In this document: piece after piece, positions 11,083 to 21,619 of the stretch
Position numbering within the stretch: the first letter of the stretch is position 1
Layout: every line of letters begins with the position of its first letter
Source of the DNA: Acidobacteriota bacterium
Lineage (GTDB): Bacteria; Acidobacteriota; Terriglobia; Terriglobales; Acidobacteriaceae
Assembly (NCBI GenBank): GCA_021816455.1
Contig: JAKAXU010000007.1
Location: 40,407 to 104,406 of the forward strand
Reading direction: 5' to 3'
Length of the DNA: 64,000 nt
Program-made: the position numbers and the translations under genes
Notes under the pieces: model-generated
Told to the model about the DNA's origin: nothing
Database searches by the model: none
What the model saw: only the letters and a program-made list of their open reading frames with translations

Positions 11083-12060
11083 TCACAACGTCAGGGCGCG
11101 GGCTGCCGCCGCGATCCTGCGAACGTGCTCCGGGCGCGTGCGGCAGCAGCCGCCGACGATCTGTGCGCCGGCTCCGTACCACTCCGCAGCGAGCGCGCCA
11201 AACTCGCTGGGGTCGGTCGTGCCGGTCCATCGGCGCGCCGCCGCGTTCCAGCTTTCGCCGGAGTTGGGATACACCAGAATGGGCAGAGAGCAACCGGACT
11301 GCAACTGGCGTATCAGCGAGGGAATCCAGCGCGGGGCAACGCAGTTGACGCCGATGGCGACGACCTGCGACGAGGCGGCGACGGCCGCCGCGCAATCACG
11401 CAGCGGCTCTCCGTGCGCCACATGCTCGCCATCGCGGCAGGTGAAGCTGATCCAGGCCCGCAGCGCAGGCCACTCTGCCAGCGCCTTCAGGATAGCCTGC
11501 GCCTCATTCAGCGAGGGTACTGTTTCAAAGGCCAGCAGATCGGCTCCATCGTTTCTTCCCGTGCTCGCCGCCAGTACGGCAATGCGTTCCCGATGAAAGC
11601 GGACCAGATCGTCGAAGGAGCAGTCGTAGTTTCCGTGGTACTCGCCCCCGTTGTGCAGCGCGGCTCCCAGCGGCCCCAGCGATGCGGCGACCAGAGCGCG
11701 TCGGCCTGGAAAGCCTTCGCGCGCCTGCACAGCAAGCTCGACCGCGTGGAGCAGGGCTGCGTCGGCATGCTCCGGGGACAGCCCCAGTTCGGAGTAGCCG
11801 CGGCGGGAGACCTGATAGCTGGCGGTCGCGATGCACTCCGCTCCGGCGTCCAGGTAGGCGCGATGGACGGCAGAGACCAGATCCGGCTGCCGCTCCAGCA
11901 CATGGGCGGACCAGAGCGGGCCGCTGAGGTCGGCACCGAGAAACTCCAGTTCGGTGGCGAGACCGCCGTCCAGAACACGCATGCCCCGGCATGGGTTGTT
12001 GGCCGACTCATGCTCCACCGTCTTGCCCATAGTCTGATCGAAGGTGGTCGGTTCGTGCAT
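11083..12060 (-). CDS. mmuM: Homocysteine S-methyltransferase
   Basis: LDGGLATELEFLG, IGVNCVAPRWI, and C-terminal zinc-site GGCCRTRPEHVRRIA. Confidence 0.88.
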   Translation of the reverse strand: MHEPTTFDQTMGKTVEHESANNPCRGMRVLDGGLATELEFLGADLSGPLWSAHVLERQPDLVSAVHRAYLDAGAECIATASYQVSRRGYSELGLSPEHADAALLHAVELAVQAREGFPGRRALVAASLGPLGAALHNGGEYHGNYDCSFDDLVRFHRERIAVLAASTGRNDGADLLAFETVPSLNEAQAILKALAEWPALRAWISFTCRDGEHVAHGEPLRDCAAAVAASSQVVAIGVNCVAPRWIPSLIRQLQSGCSLPILVYPNSGESWNAAARRWTGTTDPSEFGALAAEWYGAGAQIVGGCCRTRPEHVRRIAAAARALTL

Positions 12061-12283
12061 GGAGAGATTGTAGTCTGCGGGGCTGCGCCGAGTTGCCCTC
12101 GGGCGCGGTTTTCAGAGATACTGGAAGACAGTGCGTGTAAACGCGGCCCGAAGGGTCGTGGAACGATCGCACGGCAAAGAGTGCGCGCCTAAAATCTCAG
12201 CGACTGAAAGATAGGATCGACATCGATTCGGAAGGTTGCAAGCCGCAGGCGACAAGTGCTCTGTTTGAAAGGAAAAGATACCC

Positions 12284-12535
12284 GTGGTTATGATTCGTCT
12301 GGCGCGCGTTGGCGCCACCAAGAAGCCGTTTTACCGTGTTGTGGTGATTGAGAAGGATCGCGCCCGCAATGGCCGTTCGATCGAAGTGGTGGGCACCTAT
12401 GACCCGCGCACCAACCCTGCCTCTGTGCATCTGAAGCATGAGCGAATCCAGCACTGGATCGGCGTTGGCGCGCAGATGTCGGATCGAGTGGCGAAGCTGG
12501 TCGCGAAGTTCCCTGCCGCAGTCGCCGCTGCCTGA
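12284..12535 (+). CDS. rpsP: 30S ribosomal protein S16
   Basis: MVMIRLARVGATKKPFYRVVVIEKDRARNGRSIEVVGTYDPR. Confidence 0.96.
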   Translation: MVMIRLARVGATKKPFYRVVVIEKDRARNGRSIEVVGTYDPRTNPASVHLKHERIQHWIGVGAQMSDRVAKLVAKFPAAVAAA

Positions 12536-12779
12536 AACGGCGGCCGACGCAATCGGCAGGAGGCGCACCTGGTAGGGGTTTGGTCTGCGGAATCCTTTTA
12601 TCTCTGGCGCAACTCGGCTCCGATTGATACTATCTTCCGGACGGTCCTAATTTGTCCTGGATGTGGCGCGGGAAACGCTCTCCTGTTCACGGCGCGCAAT
12701 GGAAACCATGGAAATTCTGGTTCCCCGCCAGGCTCCTCAGACCGCTAGACTTGCAAGACCTGGAAAATAGGGCACGTTC

Positions 12780-13046
12780 ATGACCCAGATCGATACAACG
12801 GAAGTGGAAGACCTAGTGCTCGAGATGGCGCGGGCCTTAGTAGATGCGCCGGAAGCCGTGGAAGTGGAATGTGTGGATCACGAGGAGAGCACGGTGGTGC
12901 GTTTGCGCGTTGCGCCGACCGATGTAGGCAAGGTGATCGGCAAGCAGGGGCGCACAGCGCGGTCGATGCGGACGATTCTGGCCGCGGTCAGCATGAAGCT
13001 GCATCATCGCTTTACGCTGGATATTCTGGAAGAAGGCAACGTCTGA
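12780..13046 (+). CDS. KH-domain RNA-binding protein (KhpA/YlqC family)
   Basis: KH signature VGKVIGKQGRTARSMRTIL; placed between rpsP and rimM as in many bacteria. Confidence 0.9.
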   Translation: MTQIDTTEVEDLVLEMARALVDAPEAVEVECVDHEESTVVRLRVAPTDVGKVIGKQGRTARSMRTILAAVSMKLHHRFTLDILEEGNV

Positions 13047-13164
13047 GGGATGCAGCATCGTCGGCGGAACCGGTCTGGTTGGACGGTCTGGCGGTGGAAG
13101 AAGCTGTTCTCGCAGCGGGGGTCTCGGCCGGATACAGGACGCGCGTGGTGGCAGACAGGTTTGT

Positions 13165-13749
13165 ATGACTGACCGAGAGGAATGGGTCTGGCTAGCACAG
13201 ATACGCCGTCCGCAGGGCCGTAAAGGCGAGGTGCTCGCCACGATTCTGACTGATTTTCCGGAAAAATTTGCCGAACGAAAGCATCTCTGGCTGCTGGAGA
13301 AGGCTGGCACGCCGGAGGAAGCGGCGCGTCCTGTGGAACTGGCGCGTCATTGGCTGCATAAAGGTTCGGTAGTGCTGCACTTTGAAGGCGTCAGCTCGAT
13401 TCCGGAGGCTGAGGCGCTGCGCGATCAAGTGGTGGCGATACCGCGCGCGGAGCGGGCGCAACTGGACCCGGATGCCTACTATGTGGGCGACCTGATCGGC
13501 TGCGCGGTGGTCGATGAGCAGCCGAACGGCTTGTGCATGGTGGGTACGGTCGAAGGCGTGGATCGCGAGGCGGGTCCGGTGGCGCTGCTGGTGGTGCGCG
13601 GCGCGAGCGGTGCGGAGTTGCTGATCCCGCTGGCAAAAAGCTATCTGCGCGCTGTGGATTTGGACGGGGGACGGATCGTGATGACGCTTCCCGAAGGATT
13701 GCTGGAATTGAACGCGCCGGGCACCGCGGAGGCAGGCCATGCGTCGTGA
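13165..13749 (+). CDS. rimM: 16S rRNA processing protein RimM
   Basis: LAQIRRPQGRKGEVLATILTDFPEKF; DAYYVGDLIGCAV; PLAKSYLRAVDLDGGRIVMTLPEGLLEL; between KH protein and trmD. Confidence 0.92.
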   Translation: MTDREEWVWLAQIRRPQGRKGEVLATILTDFPEKFAERKHLWLLEKAGTPEEAARPVELARHWLHKGSVVLHFEGVSSIPEAEALRDQVVAIPRAERAQLDPDAYYVGDLIGCAVVDEQPNGLCMVGTVEGVDREAGPVALLVVRGASGAELLIPLAKSYLRAVDLDGGRIVMTLPEGLLELNAPGTAEAGHAS

Positions 13750-14593
13750 TTCTGAGCCGCGGAATCCGCTGCGGATCGAAATTGTGACCATCTTTCCAGC
13801 CTTCTTTGACGGGTTTCTGCGTCATGGAGTGGTGGCGCGCGCCGTGGAGCGCGGCCAGGTTGTAGTCGGTGTGCATGATCTGCGGAGCTATACCCATGAT
13901 GCGCATCGGACAGTGGACGATCGACCGTTTGGTGGCGGCGAAGGCATGGTTCTGAAGCCGGAACCAATTGGCGAGGCGCTGGATGCGCTGGGAGTGCGTC
14001 CGCGGACGGAACGAGCCGGGGAGAGCCGGGAGACGGTGATCCTGCTGGCGGCGCAAGGGCGTCCGTTCACCCAGGCGACGGCGCGCCAACTGGCGGCGCT
14101 GGAGCGCGTGGTGCTGCTGTGCGGGCGCTACGAAGGCATCGACGAGCGCATTCGCGAGCTTTACTGCGACCGGGAAATCAGCATCGGGGACTATGTGCTG
14201 AGCGGCGGCGAACTGGCCGCGGCTGTGGTGGCCGATGCGACGATCCGGCTGGTGCCCGGAGTCCTGGGCAACGCTGCCTCAACAGCCTTTGAAAGCTTCG
14301 GCGAAGACGATGCGTCGATCGAGACCGACGAGAACGGTGTACCACGCTCGCAGCATGGCGCGGGCGGATTGCTGGACTACCCGCACTTTACGCGCCCAGC
14401 AGAGTTTCGCGGACTGCGCGTGCCGGAGGCACTGGTGAGTGGGGACCATCAGGCGGTGCGGCGATGGCGACGCGAGCAACAGCTTGCGACGACGCTGCGG
14501 AATCGCCCGGAACTGCTGGAGGAGGCGACGCTCTCGGATGAGGACGAACAAACGCTGGAGCGGCTGCGATGCTCCGGCAAGCGCGTGGGATGA
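13739..14593 (+). CDS. trmD: tRNA (guanine-N1)-methyltransferase
   Basis: IEIVTIFPAFFDGFLRHGV, RPFGGGEGMVLKPEP, CGRYEGIDERI, SIGDYVLSGGELAA. Confidence 0.95.
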   Translation: MRRDSEPRNPLRIEIVTIFPAFFDGFLRHGVVARAVERGQVVVGVHDLRSYTHDAHRTVDDRPFGGGEGMVLKPEPIGEALDALGVRPRTERAGESRETVILLAAQGRPFTQATARQLAALERVVLLCGRYEGIDERIRELYCDREISIGDYVLSGGELAAAVVADATIRLVPGVLGNAASTAFESFGEDDASIETDENGVPRSQHGAGGLLDYPHFTRPAEFRGLRVPEALVSGDHQAVRRWRREQQLATTLRNRPELLEEATLSDEDEQTLERLRCSGKRVG

Positions 14594-14943
14594 GAACGCC
14601 TGGGTAGGAAGCAAAAAATTGCCTGCCATCCTTGGGAAAGATTCTTTACATGGCCCCCGTTATATCTATCTCCATCCAATAGCAATAAATGTTCGGAAGT
14701 GTTGACCCAGATGGCAGCTTGAGAACCGATTGGTGGATAGTTGCTTGCTGCGGCGACTCCCAGCGTGCCGTAGGATCCCCGAAGTCGTGATCGCCCCGTC
14801 ATGCAGGAGCTGCTGTGCAAGGCAGGCGAAGGCCAGCAGGCAAAGTGTTATGAGAAGTATGCGGGAGTCGGTGTGTTGTGCGTGAGCGGGTATGCTGGAA
14901 GGGTGATGCGAACGAGCGCAAAGGGTGAAGTGGTGGGGGTGCG

Positions 14944-16221
14944 ATGCCGGCGCTGGTGATTGCGTTTATCGGGGCGTTGGTCTTTGGCGCTCATCTGTTT
15001 GTGGCGATGTTTGCCAAGACGCGCGTGCCGGATGTGCTGCTGCTGATCGGAATCGGTCTGTTGCTCGGCCCGGTGACGCATCTGGTGCGGCCGGAGCAGT
15101 TTGGCAGCGTTGGCCCGGTGTTTACGACGGTGACGCTGGTGTTTCTGCTGTTTGAAAGCGGAACGGAGCTGCAACTGGGGACGATTCAGCGGGTGCTGCA
15201 CGGTTCGTTTCTGCTGTCGGTGTTGAACTTTGCAGCGACGACGGCGGTGGTAGCCGTGGCGGCGTGGAAGGTTGCGCATCTGGGGGTGGGCACGGCGATC
15301 CTGATGGGCGCGATTCTGGGCGGGACGTCGCCAGCGGTAGTGATCCCGATCGCGGCGCAACTGAAGATGCAGAAACATGCCGGAGCGGTGCTGTTTCTGG
15401 AGTCGGCGATCAGCGATGTGGTCTCGATTGTGCTGGCTCTGGCGCTGCTGGACGGGCTGCATGCGGGCAATCTGGAAGTGGGCAAGATTGTGGGAACGCT
15501 GCTGGGATCGTTTTTGCTGGCCGGAATCCTGGGCGCGGCTGGAGCGATCTTCTGGTCGAATCTGCTGAGCAGGGTGCGGACACTGCAGAACGGGATGTTC
15601 ACCACGGCAGCGTTTCTGTTTCTGCTCTTCGGGCTGGCTGAGATGCTGGGCTACAGCGGAGCGATTGCATCGCTGGTCTTTGGAATTGGATTGGGCAATG
15701 TGGCCTGGCATGGGGCGCTGTTGGCCAAGCGTTTCCCCTCGCTGGAGCCGGTGGGACTGAATAGCCGCGAGAAGGGATTCTTTGCCGAGATTGTGTTTCT
15801 GCTGAAGACGTTTTTCTTTGTGTATATTGGGCTGTCAATCCAGTTTAGGAATCTGTCTTACATCCTGTTCGGGCTGGGAGTGACGGTGCTGCTGTTTGTG
15901 GTACGGATTCCGGTGGTGCGGTTTGGAGTGACGCGGACGACGACTGTGACCGATGCGAGCCGGATGGCCGCGATGGCCCCGAAGGGACTGGCGGCGGCGG
16001 TGCTGGCCTCGCTGCCATTGCAGCAGGGACTGGCGCACGGAGATTTTATCCAGAACACGACATATGCGGTGGTGCTCTTCAGCATTCTGCTGACGTCGGT
16101 GCTGATTTTTCTGCAGGACCGGACGTTTGTGGGGCGGCTGTACCGGTGGATGCTGTCGGGCTTTGCCAAAGCGGATGAGTCGGACGGAGCCGGGGAAGCG
16201 CCTGAAGCATCCAAAGCATAA
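14944..16221 (+). CDS. Cation:proton antiporter (CPA-type, Na+/H+ exchanger family)
   Basis: Multi-spanning hydrophobic protein; LMGAILGGTSPAVVIPIA and TM pattern of the Na_H_Exchanger fold. Confidence 0.85.
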   Translation: MPALVIAFIGALVFGAHLFVAMFAKTRVPDVLLLIGIGLLLGPVTHLVRPEQFGSVGPVFTTVTLVFLLFESGTELQLGTIQRVLHGSFLLSVLNFAATTAVVAVAAWKVAHLGVGTAILMGAILGGTSPAVVIPIAAQLKMQKHAGAVLFLESAISDVVSIVLALALLDGLHAGNLEVGKIVGTLLGSFLLAGILGAAGAIFWSNLLSRVRTLQNGMFTTAAFLFLLFGLAEMLGYSGAIASLVFGIGLGNVAWHGALLAKRFPSLEPVGLNSREKGFFAEIVFLLKTFFFVYIGLSIQFRNLSYILFGLGVTVLLFVVRIPVVRFGVTRTTTVTDASRMAAMAPKGLAAAVLASLPLQQGLAHGDFIQNTTYAVVLFSILLTSVLIFLQDRTFVGRLYRWMLSGFAKADESDGAGEAPEASKA

Positions 16222-16229
16222 AAAACGGC

Positions 16230-16266
16230 AACAAAACGCCCCGGAACGGGCTGCGTTCCGAGGCGA
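16230..16266 (-). terminator. Intrinsic terminator for the minus-strand glutamate dehydrogenase gene
   Basis: On the minus strand CGCCTCGGAACG-loop-CGTTCCGGGGCG followed by TTTTGTTGCCGTTTTTT, just after the gene's stop codon. Confidence 0.7.
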
Positions 16267-16281
16267 AGGATTGCCGCCGGT

Positions 16282-17550
16282 TCAGGCGTAGATGCCGCGC
16301 TGCTTGATGGTGAAGGCGACGCGATCGATGGCCAGCATATAAGCCGCAATGCGGTTGTTGACGCCGTGGGTTTCGGCGTAACGGATGACGTCATCGAAGC
16401 TGTTGCTGAGGATCTCTTCCAGTCGCTCAATGACGGTGGACTCATTCCAGAAGTAACCCATGCGGTCCTGGACCCACTCGAAGTAACTGGCGGTGACGCC
16501 GCCGGAGTTGGCGAGGATGTCTGGAACGACGAATACGCCTTTTTCGGCGAGGATGTCGTCGGCGACAGCGGTGGTGGGACCGTTGGCGCCTTCGACGAGG
16601 ATGCGAGTGCGGACGCGCTCGGCGTTGCGGCTGGTGAGGACGTTTTCGGTGGCAGCGGGGATGAGGATATCTGTCTCGGTTTCCAGGAGCGCGGCGGAGT
16701 CGAACGGCTCGGCGCCTTTGAAGCCGTGGATGGAACCGTTGCGCTCGCGATGTTCGAGAAGCTTGCCGATGTCGATGCCCGCGGGATTGTAGAGTCCGCC
16801 GTCATACTCGGCGATGCCGATGACTTTGTAGCCCTTGAGCGCGAGCAGGCGGGCGGAGTTAGAGCCAACGTTGCCGAAGCCCTGGATGATGACGCGGCAG
16901 TCTTGGACGGGGATTTTGAGGTAGGCGAGACTCTTGTCGCACACGACGAGGACGCCGCGTCCGGTGGCCTCGCGGCGGCCGCGCGAACCGCCGATGTTGA
17001 GCGGCTTGCCGGTGACAACGCTGGTGACGGTTTGGCGCATGTGCATGGAGTAGGTGTCCATAATCCAGGCCATGGTCTGCTCGTTGGTGTTGACGTCGGG
17101 AGCCGGGACATCTTTTTCCGGGCCGATGAACTCGATGATCTCGGAGGTGTAGCGGCGGGTAAGCCGCTCGATTTCGCCCTGGCTCATCTTGCGGGGGTCG
17201 CAGATGACGCCGCCCTTGGCTCCGCCGAAGGGAATATTGACGACGGCGCACTTCCAGGTCATCCAGCTGGCAAGCGCGCGGACTTCATCGAGGCTGACGT
17301 CGGGTGAGTAGCGGATGCCGCCTTTGCCTGGTCCACGGGCGATGGAGTGCTGAACGCGGTAGCCGGTGAAGAGTTCGATGCGGCCGTCGTCCATGGTGAC
17401 GGGAAAGTGGACGATGATCTCTCGCGAGGGCGAACTGAGCACCTTCCATAGGCCGGGGTCAAGGTTGAGTTTGCGCGCGGCAAAGTCGAAGCGCGCCGAC
17501 TGTGCTTCCCAGGGATTGATTTCCTGTTCGAGGGTGATGGTCGAAGCCAT
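16282..17550 (-). CDS. Glutamate dehydrogenase (Glu/Leu/Phe/Val dehydrogenase family)
   Basis: [57 protein letters not shown]. Confidence 0.94.
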   Translation of the reverse strand: MASTITLEQEINPWEAQSARFDFAARKLNLDPGLWKVLSSPSREIIVHFPVTMDDGRIELFTGYRVQHSIARGPGKGGIRYSPDVSLDEVRALASWMTWKCAVVNIPFGGAKGGVICDPRKMSQGEIERLTRRYTSEIIEFIGPEKDVPAPDVNTNEQTMAWIMDTYSMHMRQTVTSVVTGKPLNIGGSRGRREATGRGVLVVCDKSLAYLKIPVQDCRVIIQGFGNVGSNSARLLALKGYKVIGIAEYDGGLYNPAGIDIGKLLEHRERNGSIHGFKGAEPFDSAALLETETDILIPAATENVLTSRNAERVRTRILVEGANGPTTAVADDILAEKGVFVVPDILANSGGVTASYFEWVQDRMGYFWNESTVIERLEEILSNSFDDVIRYAETHGVNNRIAAYMLAIDRVAFTIKQRGIYA

Positions 17551-17999
17551 ACAGAGATTCTCCAGTTGCAGCGTCGGGCTGAAGATGGGTCTTCACGGCC
17601 CGCGCACGCCTGCCGCTGAGGAGCCTATCGGCGGAAAACGGATGCCGCGCGACGGCTGCCGAAGCGAGGACGGTGGATCCGGTTCGGAGACGTACCCTCG
17701 CCCGCAGCGCGAAAACCAGCTTCGCCGGGCGGTCTGGCTGGGAACCGGCTGCTCCAGACCAAACGAGTAGAGTCTAGGCCTCGCGGGAAAGCTCCGTCAA
17801 CTGGTGCGCGGCAAGGGAAAAAGATCCATCAAGTCCATCCCAGGCTCTACGGCGAAGGATGCGAGCGGGATAAGAAGGTTTTGCGGAAAGCGAAGAAAAC
17901 GCGAAAATCACAAAAGGATTAACACGAAAGTGATGAAAAGGGCAGGCTGGAGAGCAAAAGTGTATCACGATTGAAAAAAATGACTGGTAGACTCGGCCT

Positions 18000-18974
18000 A
18001 TGACGACACAGAAGAGAGTCCTGGTGGCTGGTGCGGGCGGATTTATCGGCTCGCATCTTGCGCGGCTGCTGGCAAAGGAAGGCAACTGGGTGCGCGGAGC
18101 GGACCTGAAGCTGCCTGAGTTTTCCGAGACGACCTGCCATGATTTTGTGGTCGGCGATCTGCGTGATCAGGCCGTTGCGGCGCGCGTCGTGGAAGGGATC
18201 GACGAGGTGTACCAACTGGCGGCGGATATGGGCGGCGCGGGTTACATTTTTACCGGTGAACACGATGCGGCGGTGCTGCACAACTCGGCGACGATCAACC
18301 TGAACATTCTGGAAGCTGGACGGCTGGCCGGAGTAAAGAAGTACTTTTACTCGTCGTCAGCGTGCATTTATCCGGAGCGGAACCAGTTGGACCCGAACAA
18401 CCCGATCTGCAGCGAGGAGTCGGCATATCCGGCAGCTCCGGACAGCGAGTACGGGTGGGAGAAGCTGTTTAGCGAGCGGCTGTACTTTGCCTACGCGAGG
18501 AACTACGGGATTGAGGTGCATGTGGCGCGGTTCCACAACATCTTCGGCCCGGAGGGAACCTGGCGCGGCTGACGCGAGAAGGCTCCGGCGGCGATCTGCC
18601 GAAAGGTAGCTGAGACGGCCGACGGCGGCGAGATGGAGATTTGGGGCGACGGCGAGCAGACGCGCACATTTTTATATGTGGACGAGTGCGTAGAAGGCGT
18701 ACGACGGCTGATGGAGTCGGATTTTTCCGGGCCGGTGAATATCGGGTCGGAAGAGATGGTGACGATCAACCAGCTTGCGGCGATGGCGATGGAGATTGCC
18801 GGGAAAAAGCTTGGCAAGAAGCACATCCAGGGACCACAGGGCGTGCGCGGGCGAACGTCGGACAACCGGTTGATCCTGGAAAAGCTGGGCTGGCAACCGA
18901 CGCAGTCGCTGAAGGCGGGGATGGAAAAGACCTGCGTCTGGGTGGAGAAGCAGGTGAAAAAGGCCGCGCGCTAG
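18000..18974 (+). pseudogene. NAD-dependent sugar epimerase (GDP-mannose 3,5-epimerase-like) interrupted by a single in-frame TGA at 18570-18572
   Basis: GAGGFIGSHLARLL, YPERNQLDPNNPICSEE; ...FHNIFGPEGTWRG(*)REKAPAAICRKVAETADGGEMEIWGDGEQTRTFLYVDECVEG... reads through in the same frame. Confidence 0.85.
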
Positions 18975-19017
18975 ATTGTCCAGGGTAGATTGTCCAACCT
19001 GCCGAGACAAATCCTGT

Positions 19018-19050
19018 GGCCCCTGTCGCCAAGGTTGGCGTACAGGGGCC
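19018..19050. terminator. Stable hairpin, putative terminator between the epimerase and trpE
   Basis: GGCCCCTGT-CGCCAA-GG-TTGGCG-(T)-ACAGGGGCC; only one bulged base; no clear U-tract on the + strand. Confidence 0.45.
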
Positions 19051-19157
19051 TGACTGTTTGCGGGGATGATTTTTCGCTGCGTAACAGCGTTTGTCTGCGA
19101 CAGAAGAGCTCGTGTGCGGATGTGCGACGGGTGCTGCGAAACGGTTAGACTGAGCAA

Positions 19158-20708
19158 GTGATGACACGAGCAGAGGAGCATCTTCCGGGACGGAAGCAGT
19201 TCATGGCGCTGGCGAAAGAGCATACGCTGGTGCCGGTATATCGCAGGCTGACAGCAGACCTGGAGACGCCGGTTTCGGCGTTTCTACGCGTGGCGTGGGA
19301 TGAGCCAGAGTGTTTTCTGCTGGAGTCTGTGGAAAACGGCCAGCAGGTGGGCCGCTATACCTTCATTGGACTGAACCCTTATAAGCGGATTGTGGCGCGT
19401 GGCGAGTCGATTACGGTGATCGAGGGGCGGCGCACGGTGCGCATGAAGGGCGATGTTTTTGCCGTTCTGCGCGAGGCGCTGAGCGGACACAAACCGGCGC
19501 AGGTGGCGGAGTTGCCGCCGTTTACGGCTGGTGCAGTGGGATTTTTCAGCTATGATGCGGTGCGGCGGATCGAGAAGCTGCCGGAGACGGCGGCCGATGA
19601 GTTAGAGGTGCCGGATGCGTGTCTGCTGTTCTTCGACGAAGTGCTGGCGTTTGATCACGTGCGGCGGGAGATTTTGCTGGTGGTGACGGCGGACGTGACG
19701 CTGGAGACTCCTGGCGCGGCGTGGGAAAAGGCAGTGAAGCGGTTGAAAAGGCTGGAGCGCAGGCTGGCGCGTCCGCTGCCGAAGCTGCCGCGGGCGACGA
19801 AGGCAAAGGGCAAGCTGAAGATTGCGCACCGGACGCGGAAACAGGATTACATCGCCGGGGTAGAGCGGATACGCGAGTATATCCGCGCCGGGGATGTCTT
19901 CCAGACGGTCTATGCGCAGCGCTTCGACCTGGAGCCGGAGGTGGATTCCTTCGCGGTGTATCGTGCGCTGCGCATGGTGAATCCATCGCCGTATATGTAT
20001 TTTCTGCGTGTGCAGGGAGAGCCGACGAACGAAGCGGGCAGGAAGAGTAAGAAGAAACGACAGAAGAAAACACAGGGACCGCTGGAGATTGCCGGTTCGT
20101 CGCCGGAGCTGCTGGTGCGTGTGCTTGACGGCAGAGTGGAGTATCGGCCGATCGCCGGGACGCGGCGGCGCGCAGGCGACGAGGCCGAGGATGCGGCGCT
20201 GGAAGCCGAGATGCTGGCCGATGCGAAGGAGCGTAGCGAGCACGTGATGCTGGTGGATCTGGGCAGGAACGACGTGGGCCGGGTGAGCGAGTTCGGCAGT
20301 GTGACAGTGGATCGACTGATGTATGTGGAGCGCTACAGTCACGTCATGCACATGGTGAGTGCGCTGAGCGGACGGCTGCGGCCGGAGTTGACAGCGGTGG
20401 ACGCGCTGCGGGCGTGTTTCCCTGCGGGAACGCTCTCCGGAGCGCCGAAGGTGCGGGCGATGGAGGTTATCGAAGAACTGGAACCGGCGCGGCGCGGGAT
20501 TTATGGCGGAGCGATTCTGTATGCGGATTTCCGGGGCAATCTGGAGAGCTGCATCACGATCCGTACGCTGGTGGCGCAGAATGGACACGCGCATGTGCAG
20601 GCGGGAGCGGGGATCGTAGCCGACTCGGTGCCGGAGGCCGAATATGAGGAGTGCCGGAACAAGGCACAGGCGGTGATCCGCGCCGTAGAGCGGGCACGCA
20701 AGGGCTGA
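19158..20708 (+). CDS. trpE: Anthranilate synthase component I
   Basis: ESVENGQQVGRYTFIGLNP, GAVGFFSYDAVRRIE, PIAGTRRRA, LVDLGRNDVGRV, FPAGTLSGAPKVRAMEVIEELEP. Confidence 0.93.
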   Translation: MMTRAEEHLPGRKQFMALAKEHTLVPVYRRLTADLETPVSAFLRVAWDEPECFLLESVENGQQVGRYTFIGLNPYKRIVARGESITVIEGRRTVRMKGDVFAVLREALSGHKPAQVAELPPFTAGAVGFFSYDAVRRIEKLPETAADELEVPDACLLFFDEVLAFDHVRREILLVVTADVTLETPGAAWEKAVKRLKRLERRLARPLPKLPRATKAKGKLKIAHRTRKQDYIAGVERIREYIRAGDVFQTVYAQRFDLEPEVDSFAVYRALRMVNPSPYMYFLRVQGEPTNEAGRKSKKKRQKKTQGPLEIAGSSPELLVRVLDGRVEYRPIAGTRRRAGDEAEDAALEAEMLADAKERSEHVMLVDLGRNDVGRVSEFGSVTVDRLMYVERYSHVMHMVSALSGRLRPELTAVDALRACFPAGTLSGAPKVRAMEVIEELEPARRGIYGGAILYADFRGNLESCITIRTLVAQNGHAHVQAGAGIVADSVPEAEYEECRNKAQAVIRAVERARKG

Positions 20709-20937
20709 GTGTGGTCCAGGTGCGGGCCGAAAGTGGGCGAAAGAAGCGAAGCGCCGGGAAGAGGCGCGATCTGCCTCGTTTTGAAACATCCACGACCGAC
20801 TGATTCAATTTGAAACGTACAGAAGAAGATTGGGCATACGCGTCTCTTGTGGAAAACTCCGTTTCGGGGGAATCTGACATTGTTTAGCGAATGTCCGGAG
20901 GTAACTTCGCGCAAGTGTGTGGGCAAGGAGGAGGACG

Positions 20938-21504
20938 ATGTCCATCGCGTTAACGGCGAATACGACGGCCGGCGGCGGAGCGGGAGCGACGATCTGGAAC
21001 ACTTTGGAAGCCAGCGTTGCGACCGGAAGCCCGGCGGCGCAGATGCTGGCGGCGCTGACTGCGGGCAGCGGGACGGCGGCGGGAGCCGTTGCGAATGGCG
21101 CAGGCGCTTTGGTCGGCGCGCTGACCCCGGTTATTGCCAGTGCACAGGCGACGCTGGACAGCATTATGGCCAATCCGGCGCTGAATCTGAGCCGGGTGCT
21201 GACTTCGCCGAGCTTTGCGGCGCTGGTGAGTACGTTGAACGGCAGTGCGAACGGAACGAACGATGCAGGTTCCGGCAATAGATACTCGACTGCATACTCT
21301 ACGACTATCGGCAGCGGCGGAGAAAACTCCAGTGCCGGGACGACGAGCGGCTCCGATTCCGGCGCAACGGCTACGAGCGTGGACGGCAGCTATTTTTCTC
21401 GTCTTCTGGGTGAACTGGAAAGCGTGATGCAGACGCCGACCGGAGGCAACGCGGCTGAGAGCCTGCTGGGCAGGCTGTCGAGTGTAAAGTTGGCTGTGGC
21501 CTGA
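20938..21504 (+). CDS. Hypothetical protein, Ala/Gly/Ser/Thr-rich
   Basis: ORF with ATG at 20938 preceded by GGAGGAGG; no recognised domain. Confidence 0.5.
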   Translation: MSIALTANTTAGGGAGATIWNTLEASVATGSPAAQMLAALTAGSGTAAGAVANGAGALVGALTPVIASAQATLDSIMANPALNLSRVLTSPSFAALVSTLNGSANGTNDAGSGNRYSTAYSTTIGSGGENSSAGTTSGSDSGATATSVDGSYFSRLLGELESVMQTPTGGNAAESLLGRLSSVKLAVA

Positions 21505-21619
21505 GCACCGTCGCAATTGGAGCAATCGCGCAAGGGGGTGCTAGACTTCGGTTGAAACCGAGGACTACCGAGTGGCGATGCGTGCCGATGAGCCATAACC
21601 AGAAACAAATCAGACAGAA

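Noticed and set aside
14594-14943. Possible small gene or RNA between trmD and the antiporter
   Set aside because: No tRNA-like or conserved structure and no ORF with a recognisable product
14848-15711. 287-aa minus-strand ORF
   Set aside because: Gln/Arg/His-rich shadow of the antiporter gene
16366-17307. 313-aa plus-strand ORF
   Set aside because: Antisense to glutamate dehydrogenase, Asp/Gly/Val-rich shadow frame with no domain
17551-17999. Possible riboswitch upstream of the glutamate dehydrogenase gene
   Set aside because: No conserved riboswitch core recognised in the minus-strand leader
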